Shown: in pieces, positions 37,140 through 47,492 of the stretch
Position numbering within the stretch: the first letter of the stretch is position 1
Layout of the letters: each line of letters begins with the position of its first letter
Source: Mermis nigrescens
Lineage: Eukaryota > Nematoda > Enoplea > Mermithida > Mermithidae
Length of the DNA stretch: 64,000 nucleotides
Direction of reading: 5' to 3'
Assembly (NCBI GenBank): GCA_036768485.1
Contig: JAVLUZ010000154.1
Span: forward strand, 40,172,851-40,236,850
Translations under genes and position numbers: made by a program
The notes under the pieces: model-generated
Told to the model about the DNA's origin: nothing
What the model saw: only the letters and a program-made list of their open reading frames with translations
Database searches by the model: none

Positions 37140-37800
37140 CTCAAAAACTAGGCTGAAAAAAGATTTGGTAAATAGAATTGATAGGTTTTTTTCATATGAC
37201 ACCTATTCTAATGTTGTAGGTAGTTTACTAGCAGAAGCAATTATAGGCAGAAATGAAGCATACAGAAAAAATAGTTCTAATTTTGGCAGATATTGCTGAA
37301 CAAAGTAAACCACTAGATCAAGTATTAAACGCTCTGGATCGGGAGATGTACAAGATTTTAATTGACAAACATTCATCATCAGGCTTGAAATGATGAAAGT
37401 ATAATTAAATTTGAGCAAGTTTGACGATTGCAGGAACAGCATAAGAAACCGTATGAGCTAACTATTCTAGGTTCACACAAATCAAGGTGGAAGCAAAGAA
37501 ATTATAGCTGGTATTCCAAAACACAGCCACATGCAAAACTGTTATTACAGCATATTAATATTTGATGTTAATATAGGCATTTGAATGATAGGTGAGATTG
37601 TGATTGATGGTCAGAAAATATATGGATCAAATATTGTTGATTGAGATTACAACATACGTGATCGTAAAAGTGTACCTGCTGCAATTGGTGCAAAAGAGTT
37701 GGCTAGGGCCCTTCAAGTTCAAACGCCCACTTGAAGTAGCTATGAAGCGGAAGAGCACGTGGCATCTGAAGGCAACTTTCCTTGGATGAAGAAAATCTAT
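37140..37800 (+). pseudogene. Polinton-specific small protein, function unknown
   Basis: RIDRFFSYDTYSNVVGSLLAEAIIG (about 37,165-37,240) opens the segment, and GSNIVD...RDRKSVPAAIGAKELARALQ (about 37,620-37,720) closes it. A similar small ORF precedes the capsid genes in Polintons, but its family name is uncertain to me. Several stops and frame changes. Confidence 0.5.
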
Positions 37801-37839
37801 AAATAGTAGAAATGTTTAACCAAAAAATAATACAATCAA

Positions 37840-38245
37840 GCAGCAACTGCAATTCAATCCTGAAAACAGTGGCCTTTGGCTACAGCTATTCCTTAGAGTG
37901 GCCCTCAAAACTGAGGTATGGCTAGGGGAAGCTGAAATGCACCAACGAGGTGGCGGATTAGGGAGTTTCTTCAAATCACTATTTAGAATGGCTGTGCCTG
38001 TATTGTAGTCTATTGGCAAAAGCACAGGAAACGACGCATTAGTGGCTGATTATTAATATTGCTTCAGATGTGGCATGGGAAAACCCTTATTTCAGTCTGC
38101 CAAAAGAACATTCCAAGCACAAGGCAGTGCAATTCTTAGATGAGGCATCAAAGACCATGTCTGGTGAGGGGCTGACGTGCGCCAAAGTCTATAAGTATGA
38201 ATGTAAAATGAAACGCATTTAAACTCTTCAAAAAATGTTCTAATA
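37840..38245 (+). pseudogene. Polinton minor capsid-type small basic protein
   Basis: GGGLGSFFKSLFRMAVPVL (about 37,950-38,008), then SIGKSTGNDALVAD and LDEASKTMSGEG (about 38,130-38,165). Polintons encode a short protein with a GxGLGSFFRsLFR start, an amphipathic helix and a basic C-terminus, directly upstream of the capsid gene; the same place and order are seen here. In-frame stops are present. A second copy of its 3' part lies at 25,601. Confidence 0.72.
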
Positions 38246-38254
38246 GACGTAAAA

Positions 38255-39740
38255 TCCATTCCAAGAACAAAATCTGAGCTCGATCTTTTCACTGTCCCTC
38301 CTACCCAAGTTTCTGTTAAAGAGGATTTAGGGATGAAGTGCAGCCTATGCACCCAATAACAAATGAAGGCCCCTACAAATTCAGAGATCACCACAATCAC
38401 ACCTGCACAATGAACAGAGAAGTTATATACATAGCGCTAAAGGCAAAAACCAACACCTGCAGCAGGCGTAGCATTTTTTGAAACTATGCACCAATCAATA
38501 CCACAGGTAAACATTTTTCTTAAGTGATGTTCCAGGCGGCCAATCAGTGTTTGACAGTTCCAATTATGTAGCATATAGGCATATTTTGAAACTGAATTAA
38601 ATTCATGGTTTTTGATGCAAAATTGTCTAATCTTCAGCATCGTTGGGCAACGCACCAAAATTCTGGGGGGTGAAAAAATTTTCTGAAGGGGTGAAAAGCC
38701 CTTTCAAAAATTTAAAATGGCAAAAGGCAGATGCTAAAAACACATTTTGTAACTCTCATTGGTATAGCACTATCCCAATGGCATCAGTACCAAAAAGGCA
38801 AAAAAAATTTTCTGGGGGTATTTTGATTTCTGGGGGGGGGTATTTCAACTTCTGGGGTACATACCCCCAAACCTCACACATGTGAATTCTTCAGTCTGCG
38901 CTGTATTTTGACAAAGGTGGGGCTAATGTGAATGTTGACAAAAATAAAGGGTTCAAGAGTGAGCGGCACTCTTTAAAGACTCAAGTGTTGTAGAATATAC
39001 CTTTACATTGACTTGTTCTCTAAAACAGTCTTGCTGAATTTCACCGTTTTGCCTGAATTACACAGAAACAGTAATAATTTTGTCATACATTGTTTTGAAG
39101 ATATTCCACTAGAACTCAATGTTTTAGTAATAAAATTGTTTGTTGCAAAGTAGGAGTCTTAGAGAGTGTGACTTTAGCACTGGAGCAAAGAATGATGGCA
39201 TATACTGCCAAATACCTTATAAGAAGAGTTGCCATGACAAATATGCATTTCAAAATCAGATAAGGAAGCCTTAATTTTGCATTATTTGAGCCAAAGCTGC
39301 AGGAACATTTAGTATTTGTTTCTGTTGAGGGAAAGAAACATTTTGAGGCACTTTGTCAAAATCGCCATTTAATTTTAACCCATTTAGCATTTACGATGTG
39401 AAAGTAATGTGCAGGGGCAAACTCATCCACTAAATGTGTCATTGAAGCAAAATAAGTTTATCAAGGCATTTAATCAAATACGACGTGCTTGATATTGGGC
39501 ATGATAATAAAGGTAATTTTATCTCCAGAGACAAATTTAAAACGAGTCATTGTTTCTTTGTGTTTGACCTGACGCCTCAGGTAGATGATAGTGGGCATTG
39601 AAGTCTAATTAATAGCAAAGGAACAACAAGTATAAATGTCAAGTTTGCAGATGCTTTGCCCAGTTCTGGAGTAAAATTATTATATACATAGAATTTGACA
39701 AATTTAATGATGAATAAACTGCAATACTTTCACGATTTTA
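38255..39740 (+). pseudogene. Polinton capsid-type protein (F54H12.2-like), split by a MITE
   Basis: Starts KSELDLFTVPPTQVSV (38,264-38,311), the characteristic N-terminus of the F54H12.2-like family found in Polintons, soon followed by a frame change (PITNEGPYKFRDH). A family A MITE (38,639-38,886) interrupts the gene. The C-terminal part is clear: GNFISRDKFKTSHCFFVFDL then TPQVDDSGH and INVKFADALPSSGVKLLY (about 39,515-39,690), equivalent to the lfaFDLTPD...v+FA.aLp.tv..ivY block. Capsid function is inferred from published work on Polinton jelly-roll proteins. Heavily broken. Confidence 0.78.
38639..38886 (-). mobile_element. hAT-like MITE, family A (copy 11) inside the capsid gene
   Basis: CATCGTTGGGCAACGCACCAAAATTCTGG ... 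CATACCCCCAAACCTCACACATGTG. Candidate target duplications ATCTTCAG (38631-38638) and TTCTTCAG (38887-38894) match at 7/8. Confidence 0.75.
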
Positions 39741-39749
39741 ATGCTTAGC

Positions 39750-40125
39750 AATGAACACACTTGAAGTACCATATTTTAGAAGCAGATCCTGCTGTGAACA
39801 AAATTTTGCTGGGTGTCTTCCCTGTGGTGCCTTCCGCCTATACCCCGCTACCCCGCTGCGGTAATAGCCAATTTGGATTTCAGCAATGAACTAAGGTCAC
39901 ACTAGTGCTCTTCTGCTGCTTTTAATTGTAGGTAGGCAGCAGTTTTTGGGGGACACTGAACAAAGCTATATAAATAAAATAGGTGAGGAAAGAGTAAAGC
40001 ATCCGCTTGCAGGCTGTTCTTCTGAGGGTTCAGGCTTTTTCTCTGCATCATGAAACCATATGTGCATCTATTTTCTGCATTTTCGAGCAAAAGGGGTTTT
40101 GTTCAAAGGAGTCACATTAGATATA
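39750..40125 (+). pseudogene. Polinton adenain-like cysteine protease
   Basis: MNTLEV at 39,750, then in a shifted frame ILEADPAVNKILLGVFPV (about 39,776-39,830), equivalent to the N-terminus of adenovirus-type proteases in Polintons. The C-terminal part HMCIYFLHFRAKGVLF (about 40,057-40,105) corresponds to the CGxFCiYFLhfRakG block holding the active-site Cys; here the equivalent of the first Cys-Gly is not preserved. In intact elements the enzyme matures capsid proteins. Confidence 0.72.
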
Positions 40126-40129
40126 CCCA

Positions 40130-40966
40130 AAATCTATAAATACTTCAGAGAAATTGAAAAAAAAACAAAGTGGATAAACAGTTTTACATGGATAGCTTCT
40201 AGGCAATTCTCAAGAATCAAATACTGCCTCCCACCTTCATTACAAAGCTGCTAAGACACACATAATGCTCAATGGTGATTGGAAATAGGGCTAGCCAAAA
40301 TAATCTATGCAAACACTTAGAATAATATATCCAAAAGATCAATTTGATCAATATTATGATTTTAAAAAACTCAATGTCCAAATAAAAATGCTTATTCCTA
40401 TCATGCCAGATACTGAATATACACAATCTTGTGAAAACAGTAACAGAACAAATGGGTAGCACAAATGAAAATTTGACTATACTCAACATATAAACACAAT
40501 ATGATGATAGTAAAAAGTAACATCATCAAATACTAAACAAGTATTCAGAGCCTAAAATTAACAAACATTCAATAACATATAAAGATTTCTAGAGACAATA
40601 CCAACATTATAAGGTAGCCCAGGAATTGACTATAACTGCCCACAAACTATCTGATATGCTAGGCGAATACAATTTTATGTATATTGTGATATAGTGGAAC
40701 CTCAAATCGTTGGTAATGTTTTTGCCCCACTTCTACCAGTGATAAATATCAGAAGGAGCCTATGGATATAATAAACACGCCTATATTAGTCCACACTATA
40801 TGCAATTACTCAAAATCATTTAATAACATTGAAATTAACATTAAACAGAACAAGATTATGCCAGTTCCTTTTGAGTTTGGCAAAACTATCGTTAAAATGC
40901 ATTTCAAGCGTGCTAACATATTTAAGACTGAGTGGCAGGGTAATAAAACAGGCTATGCATTTTCAG
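40130..40966 (+). other. Polinton 3' interior, weak coding trace
   Basis: An open stretch from ATG 40762 (MDIINTPILVHTICNYSKSF...) runs into the right TIR. It is protein-like but unrecognised and may be the end of a small Polinton-specific gene. The rest is noise. Confidence 0.3.
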
Positions 40967-41508
40967 GGGACTTCCCCTCACTCCTGCCACTGAGGCACCG
41001 CGGGCAAAAGGAGTGGCCCAAGTACTATACACATTGTTTACACCTAATGTGACTAAGTTTACTTTTATTAGTTCAGGTTTAATCTAGTTCACACTGAAGC
41101 CTAAGCTGGCACTGTATGCCAATTTTGTGACACCACTCCTCCTTCATATCCTATCCTTAACCATTGTATATCCTTAACATTACTTATCTTAACTGTTACC
41201 TATCTTAGCGTTGAATCAGAGACCCAGACAACTACTAGGCTATCTGGTGCTGCTGAATAACGCAAATATGACTTCCCGGTCCTTGCTCCATTTTATAATA
41301 CAACTGAACTTGATCACAAAAGGTGATATATAAATTTGACATGATCTTCACATTCCAGTCTTTGGCTTCCCAGTCCTTGTTCCAGGTCCTTGCTTAGACA
41401 GCAGAAAAGTGGTACCTGCGTGTACAAAAGATAGGCCGACTTTTCACATGTTACTACAACATAGTGAGCACCCTTGCAAATATCTGCTTTAAGGTGTCTC
41501 TATACTAC
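40967..41508 (-). repeat. Polinton right terminal inverted repeat
   Basis: Reverse-complement partner of 29,612-30,436. The inner boundary lies at GGGGACTTCCCCTC (about 40,967), where similarity to the left arm (GGGGGAAGTCCC) ends. Length about 540 bp. Confidence 0.92.
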
Positions 41509-41514
41509 TCACTG

Positions 41515-42380
41515 TTTCTTATTTTAGAGGCCATTTGATATCTCAGTTTTATATTTTGCACATGAATATTCACTCCTTTTTGCATGAAATGACATGTTAG
41601 TTTTGCAGGAATCTGGACCTCATAGTAAAAACACAAGAAGTATAAAGATTTAAGCCATAAATTTTTTATTAAAATGAACCTGAAGTTATTTATTGTTTCA
41701 TTTAGTCATGCAGGGACTGACAGCATTAATAAAGAGTCAGGCTTCTCCTGCCTTCATTTGTGCTTAACACCAAGTTTAAACATGAACATGGCTCTAAAAT
41801 AAAAGGCCACACTGTGTACATTTATACCTTAATGGAACAACATAATAAATAAAATTATGTAAGGTACATCTGCAGCTTTATAATTATGTACTAAATATGT
41901 CCTCAAAGCGGTAAGCAGTGCATTGTAGCCATCTCATAAAATTACTCTGTAAAACTACCATTCTGAGATATGTCCAGAGATTTTGGCTTCAAAGTTAACC
42001 ATACAAACACTTTGGCTTTCATATGCATGTAGGGGCTAAAAGACTTGAGAAGCTTAGACCTCATTGCTCCTGCTTTTAATGCTGCCAACAAAAGCATGAT
42101 TGGTCAGGTACTTTCCTGGACTTGGTGGTCTAGATCATTGCATCTGTAGCACAAATTCAGCCTAGTCATTTGTCACGCCCAAATTTTGTGTCATTAAATT
42201 ATTTGCCTCTTATAGCTTGATTTCACATATTTATCTTCAATTCTTCTAATTGAAATTTGCACAATTTGTCATAAGCCAGGGTTGGGGTTGATTCTACTTT
42301 GTATTGAAGAAAAACAACAACAATTTGAAAATTTGTGATTTTATTGGAAATCAAAATTTATACAATTCCTGAATACATTG
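41515..42380. other. No gene recognised
   Basis: AT-rich sequence outside the Polinton; no repeats or protein-like frames seen. Confidence 0.45.
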
Positions 42381-42389
42381 GTGTGAAAC

Positions 42390-42646
42390 CACACCTGGGC
42401 GTGGGGGTTTTGGGGGGTATGCCCCCCCAGAAACCAAAATACCCCCAGAAATCGAAATACACCCCCCAGAATTCAATTTTTGAAAATTTTTTTCGTTTTT
42501 TTTGCAATTTTTTGATGCCAATGGATAGTGCTTGATGAGAAACGTCAAAAAATGGTGTTTTTATCGCCATACCACCATTTTTAAGGCCATTTTTCGACCT
42601 TCAAAAAAATCTTGCACCCCCAGAATTTTCTTGCTGCCCACGTATG
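42390..42646 (+). mobile_element. hAT-like MITE, family A (copy 12, near-consensus)
   Basis: CACACCTGGGCGTGGGGGTT ... CTTGCTGCCCACGTATG, 257 bp. Perfect 8-bp duplication TGTGAAAC at 42382-42389 and 42647-42654. One of the least diverged copies, hence probably among the youngest. Confidence 0.95.
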
Positions 42647-42659
42647 TGTGAAACGCGCT

Positions 42660-43472
42660 CCAAAATAATAGTGAACTTAAGGCGTAACTCGTAGGTTTGA
42701 ATTGCACTAGTTATGATAGCTAAAGCGTCAGAAATTATGATCTTTCTACATATACAATAATGCTGACACTGGGATTTCAGGCAGGGACTAGGCAATGACC
42801 AGATGCTAAGACAAAGGTAGGAAGAGCCAAAGCTTTGAGTTGCGCCACTTTTATAGTAAAATTGGTGGGCGCACATGGTGTTGTTTTGATGACTCATTTT
42901 TGGATATATTCTGCCCACCTGTTCTCACATTTGCATCTGTCTGCATATATGCACGTTTTCTGGCAACTTACATCTTATGATTTTGACCTCAAGTAATCTT
43001 TACGATAACTTTATCACATGACCCAAAAGTTAGTAAACAATGTCAGTTGTTTGGGTATGTTTTGCCTGCGGTCTCATGTCTTCTGATATTCTAAGTGTGG
43101 GAAGTTTAATTGATCTTAAGTTTCCATTCTTGTCTGACGTCTGTCTGCTCTGTCTGGTCATTAAAACTGGTTTCAATTATGCTATTGCATAGAACCGCTT
43201 TGTTAGCCTTCAATTTTGACTTTTTGCATATTCACATAACCATGAACATTAACAGTATAATTACAATTCTTGGAAAAATATAAGAAATTATGATAAGTGT
43301 TTCCAAAAACTTAGCAATTTATATTACAACATTGGATTTTGCGAATATTATAATATGTGTAAAATAAATAGAATTTGCAAAATATTATTAAAGGATCATA
43401 ATATATTAAGAAACAATGCTTACATATTTTGTGTGTACATATAAGATGCTTAAAATTGAGTCAATTGTGACA
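42660..43472 (-). repeat. Gypsy LTR on the minus strand
   Basis: On the minus strand CCTGGAGCTAACGGGGAGAA, a polypurine tract, is followed by TGTCACAATTG at 43472. The same arrangement (CTTGGAGCTGAAGGGGAGAC-TGTCACA) occurs at 53,395-53,420. Both LTRs share an internal GAGCAGACAGACGYCAG motif (near 43,130-43,150 here and 53,780 there), so they belong to related elements. The left end is not fixed. Confidence 0.65.
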
Positions 43473-43824
43473 TTCTCCCCGTTAGCTCCAGGCGTCCTCG
43501 ACTGGACATTGATTTCAACAATTTTAAAGAAAGTATTTAAGTGCTGAAGGTCTCTCTGGTGGAAGCTTAATTTGTTGTTTTTTTGACTAAAAGTTGTGTT
43601 CTTTTATTGTTTTGATTCTTCTCTGGTTGGTTCTTTTTCTTGTGCTAAGTATCTTCCCTCTTTGGCAGAGGTTCTTGCGTGAAATTGTTTTGTATGATGA
43701 TGATACTTATGTATAGGCATGCTCTCTTGATATATCACCAGGAGTTTGATTAATTCTTACTTTTTGATATCATTCAGTGATGAAGATATATCAGCATTTT
43801 GATAGATCCAGGCATCAATATTAT

Positions 43825-45295
43825 TCATTTTGTTTTGCCTTTCACTACTTGTCCTACTGACCCTTTATAACACTTTGATAGTAAAACGCTCAAATTTCTG
43901 TCTTTATGATTAAATTGGGTTGATACTTCTTGAATACCCTTTGGGGAAACCTGGCTCACAATAAATAATGCCCTTTTTATAGGTCCTTCTGATGTTCCAA
44001 ATTCTTGATATTTTAACGCCTCATAACCTTTCATAAGAATTCCCTGTGCAAAAATCGGTTTTATAATAGAATATCAATTTTCAGATCTCAATTGGGAATA
44101 AGCAGATTTGGCCAGTTTTTGAAGCCTTTCTGCAAATTTTAGGGCAGTCTCATCCCTCCCTCGCCTATCATCATATATCATTCCTTGATAGATCTTGCTG
44201 TCCCTACCTTCCATAAATTCACCTCCCAATTATTCTTCAAATTCGTCGTATGTCGGGGTTTAATGTCTAAGAATACTATTTAACTTTGCTAATGCAGTCC
44301 CAGCAAAATTTGATCATAAAAATGCGATTTTATAATTGTCATCAGCATTTAAAACTTGCAAAAGCATATATTTTTCAGAATTTTTCAATCCATTTCTGAA
44401 ATGACTTGCCAATGGCACCCAAAAATGGTTTAGGTGACCTTTGACCAAGTAAAACTCCTAGACAAATAAATGAATCAAGGCAGATACATTAGCTCAAGAA
44501 AATTGGGCTCCACCCTGTTTGACAATTGTTTTTAATTTGTTAGTTTTTTCACTTAACAGTTCCCCAAAATCACTGAAAGCTGCTCTAAAAGCATCAGCCA
44601 TTGTTTGAGGATTGTGAGTCATTTTTCTAGTTATAGGTCTCTTTAATATTTCACTAAAAATTCTCTACAACTGTCGGAGTTTATTTCAGGAAACAAGGAA
44701 TGCTGACCAAATAAAGTTTAACTTTGAGAAATTTTTGATTCAGATAAATCTAGAGCGCATTTATAACTTTGTTCAGTAATTGATGAGTCTTAAAAAAGTT
44801 CAAATGGCTGTTTGTATGCTTTAGAAGAAGCATCAGTTAAAATAGGAGTGCTTTGGAGTCAAACACCTGGGACAACACCTGGGCATGAGGGGGGGGGGGG
44901 TGTTGGGGGTATGCATCCCCAGAAAACAAAACACACCCCTCCTCAGAAATCAAGATACCCCCAGAATTCAATTTTTGGAAATTTTTTTGTTTTTTCAGCA
45001 ATTGTTTGATGCCAATGGATAGTGCTTGATGAGAAATGTAAAAATAGTGTTTTTAGCCACACCACCAATTTTTAAGGCCATTTTTCTACCTTCAAAAAAT
45101 CTTGCACCCCACACAGAATTTTCTTGCTGCCCACGTATGCCTGGAACTTCTAAACTTGATAAAGATTGTTGCAAAAGCTTTGTCTAATTTATTTGATTTA
45201 TCAGAAGAATTATCCAAAATTTCTTCTATTCCTTTTACGGTTTCATCAATTTCAGTTTGCTGTTTGTCCTCAGATCACTGCTTAGAAGAATCCAT
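43825..45295 (-). pseudogene. gag: Gypsy gag remnant
   Basis: Starts with ATG at 45295 (MDSSKQ...), acidic, then is interrupted by a MITE and continues with MTHNPQTMADAFRAAFSDF..., a capsid-like GRDETALKFAERLQKLAKSAY (about 44,165-44,100) and ends with KGKTK at 43825. ETAL.FA.RLQ.L is the usual pattern of gypsy capsid C-terminal domains. At least four stops and no zinc knuckle. A 340-bp gap lies between it and the polypurine tract, so pol has been deleted from this copy. Confidence 0.6.
44874..45139 (+). mobile_element. hAT-like MITE, family A (copy 13) inside gag
   Basis: AACACCTGGGCATGAGGGGG ... CTTGCTGCCCACGTATG. Flanks CCTGGGAC (44866-44873) and CCTGGAAC (45140-45147) agree at 7/8. Confidence 0.88.
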
Positions 45296-45399
45296 TTTTA
45301 TATTTGAAAAAAAAATTTTGCTTTTTGCTCTCAGGGGTTTATTTTTTAAAGATCAGTCCCCAAAATAAACAAATAATGTATCAATTTTGAATCGAACAA

Positions 45400-45560
45400 T
45401 TATAATATCCTCTCTTATACTTTTTCATCCAATTAACTTCAGTATAAGGCAGATAATCAATCCACGTTTATGCTTTTTCACCCAATTTACTTCAGCATAA
45501 ACCAAATAATTTGTTTTTATACCTTTTCACCCAATTTACTTTGGTATAGTTTCACGCTGA
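45400..45560. repeat. Tandem repeat, about 60-bp unit, three copies
   Basis: Units share TATRCTTTTTCAYCCAATTTACTTCAGYATAA. They lie between the ATG end of the minus-strand gag and the start of the plus-strand RT remnant, so they may be leader sequence of the gag element. Confidence 0.6.
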
Positions 45561-45649
45561 ATTCAATACTTTATCTTTGATTTCAAAGGCTACCAAAATT
45601 GCTGCAGTCAATTAGGGTAGAAAGATAAATTATGCAGTACTGTGATTGA

Positions 45650-46240
45650 CCTGTGACCTCGTCAAGAAAAATCACAAAAGTAAAAAAAATTATTTTATTC
45701 TTGTTTAAATGTCTATCCAGACATCCTGCAGAAAAAGAAATCATAATTGCTGCAGTACAAGCTTTGGAAAATAAAGGAATAATTTGTCCTTCTATGTCAC
45801 CCTGGTCAACTAATATAGTTTTAGTTCAAAAAAGGATGGGAAGCATTGGATGTGCATTGATTTTTGCGGGATAAACAAAATAATTAAAAATAATGTATAT
45901 CCTCTTCCTAGGATAGGTGATATTTTAGATACTTCAAATGGAATGAAATATTTTACTACTCTAGATCAGGCCAATGCCTATTACTCCATACCTGTAAAAG
46001 AAACAGATAAAGAAAAAACCGCTTTTAACACTCCAATAGGCTTGTTTTAATTCAATTACTTCCCATTTTGGCTATGTAATGTGCCAGCTTCCTTCTCCCG
46101 CTTAATAAATATCATCCTTTCCGGACTTCAGTGGAATATTTACCTTGTTTATCTTGATGACATCTTAATTTTCGCTCCAAACCACTAAGAAATGATCAAT
46201 CGCCTGGACTTACATTTGAAAAGATTAAACAAAGCCAATA
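45650..46240 (+). pseudogene. Gypsy reverse transcriptase, 5' half (split element)
   Basis: HPAEKEIIIAAVQALENKGI, then SPWSTNIVLVQK, then after a frame change MCIDFCGINK, LDQANAYYSIPV, LCNVPASFSR and the catalytic box YLDDILIF (about 46,152-46,175). In-frame stops occur at 46,048-46,050 and near 46,187. The sequence ends at KANI, where a DNA transposon is inserted, and resumes at 51,200. Catalytic Asp residues are kept but the gene is dead. Confidence 0.88.
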
Positions 46241-46250
46241 TTGACGTTGG

Positions 46251-46560
46251 TTTGCCAAAAGGTTTTAAGTCCATTTTTTTCTTAAACTGAGCTAAGGACA
46301 TTTCATTGCTTCCCTACTCGTGTTCTAGGTATACAAGAAGGTTCTACATCCAAAGATAGCTTGTATTGCATTGTATTTAGGCTGCATATCCAGTATGCTC
46401 AGAAAATGGTTTGCCAAAAAGTTCTATGTGCAATCAAAGTCAGTGGCAGCAAGATCTTGATATGCCAAAAGGTTCTATGTGGGATATGAAACCTTCTGCT
46501 GTGCCTACATTATTATGTGTTTTAATTTTTATCTTTGTGATAAAAGGTTCTGATGTCCAT
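46251..46560. repeat. Subterminal repeats of the DNA transposon
   Basis: Variants of TGCCAAAAGGTTCTATGT occur at 46254, 46335 (AAGGTTCTACATCC), 46408, 46463 and 46540. On the other end, complementary variants lie near 50,940 and 51,170, and a same-strand variant near 50,980. Spaced repeats of this kind usually bind the transposase. Confidence 0.6.
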
Positions 46561-47125
46561 TTTTGATAAATTTTTTTGCAGCTGTGTTTTCTTATCATAG
46601 CCAAAGTGATTATGTAGAACATGCAAGCTCATTCATTAGCAATGATTATCTATATATAAATGACTGATTTGGGCACACTGCTTGAAGACTGTTGACATGA
46701 AATTCTAAACTTATCTCTGCTAATTCAAAGATGTGTCACAATTTTGTTCTTGCTCAATTTTTGCAACATTTTGAAATGCTTTTATTATTTGAGACGAAAA
46801 ATTGAATTTAAATCCATGATTTGGGCAACTTTTTCATCAAGTCATCTATCAGTAACATTTTATCTGATATGAATATATCTATAGATCTTTTGTTCTGTTG
46901 CTGTTAGAGAATCAATCATACGTGCTTGAGGGAAAGGAGACAAATTTTAATGATATCCCTCAACATTAGCAATTGATTTTACATGAATAAAGAATATTTT
47001 TAAATGATTTTGAAAAATAAGAAGCTCAATGTAATAGAAACTTTGGATTTTACCCTTCTGTAGTGCTGTGCTTTTGATTTTCACCAGAAAAACTCCAATT
47101 ATGGGGGTCAACTAAAATCTAGGAT

Positions 47126-47338
47126 CATACATGTAAAGGAGGATGGGATATTCCCCACCAAATTTTACCATCCCACCATCCCCCAACAGTCAGAGACTTC
47201 CTATTCTCACAATTTTGGGAAAAATTTGTGATTTTTGCAATTTTTTACCACTTTTGTGCAAAAATTGGAGGCCTTTTACCTCCCACCCTTAAAATAGCCA
47301 GAGACCCCTTTCCAAAATTTGGAGCCATTACATGTATG
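47126..47338. mobile_element. hAT-like MITE, family E (213 bp)
   Basis: CATACATGTAAAGGAGGATGGG ... GGAGCCATTACATGTATG; the terminal 11 bp are perfectly inverted. Perfect 8-bp duplication TCTAGGAT at 47118-47125 and 47339-47346. C-rich runs and Ccc-ACC-ATCCC blocks resemble the design of family A, but the sequence is different. Confidence 0.88.
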
Positions 47339-47492
47339 TCTAGGATGGTCTGCAAGGTTTTTGGGGAGTTTAAATGTTCCAATTCCCACATCTATGTGTT
47401 ACCCGACCAACCTAACTTTGTGAATCTATGGGATAGTTGTGAGAAAATCTTTGCCTATTCAGATGGCTCATAAAGAATAAGTCCAAGAAGCT

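Larger units (their letters stand above)
29612..41508 (+). mobile_element. Maverick/Polinton DNA transposon, decayed
   Basis: Bounded by inverted repeats beginning AGTAGTATAG (29612) and ending CTATACTAC (41508), with a 6-bp target duplication TCACTG at 29606-29611 and 41509-41514; 6-bp duplications and AG termini are typical of Polintons. The 11.9-kb interior holds, in order on the plus strand, remnants of PolB, integrase, ATPase, a small unassigned ORF, minor and major capsid-type proteins and an adenain-like protease. This is the full hallmark set of the group, in which capsid genes accompany the replication genes. All genes carry many stops and frameshifts. Two family A MITEs (29,903 and 38,639) inserted later. 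It is shorter than the usual 15-20 kb, so internal sequence has been lost. Confidence 0.9.
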
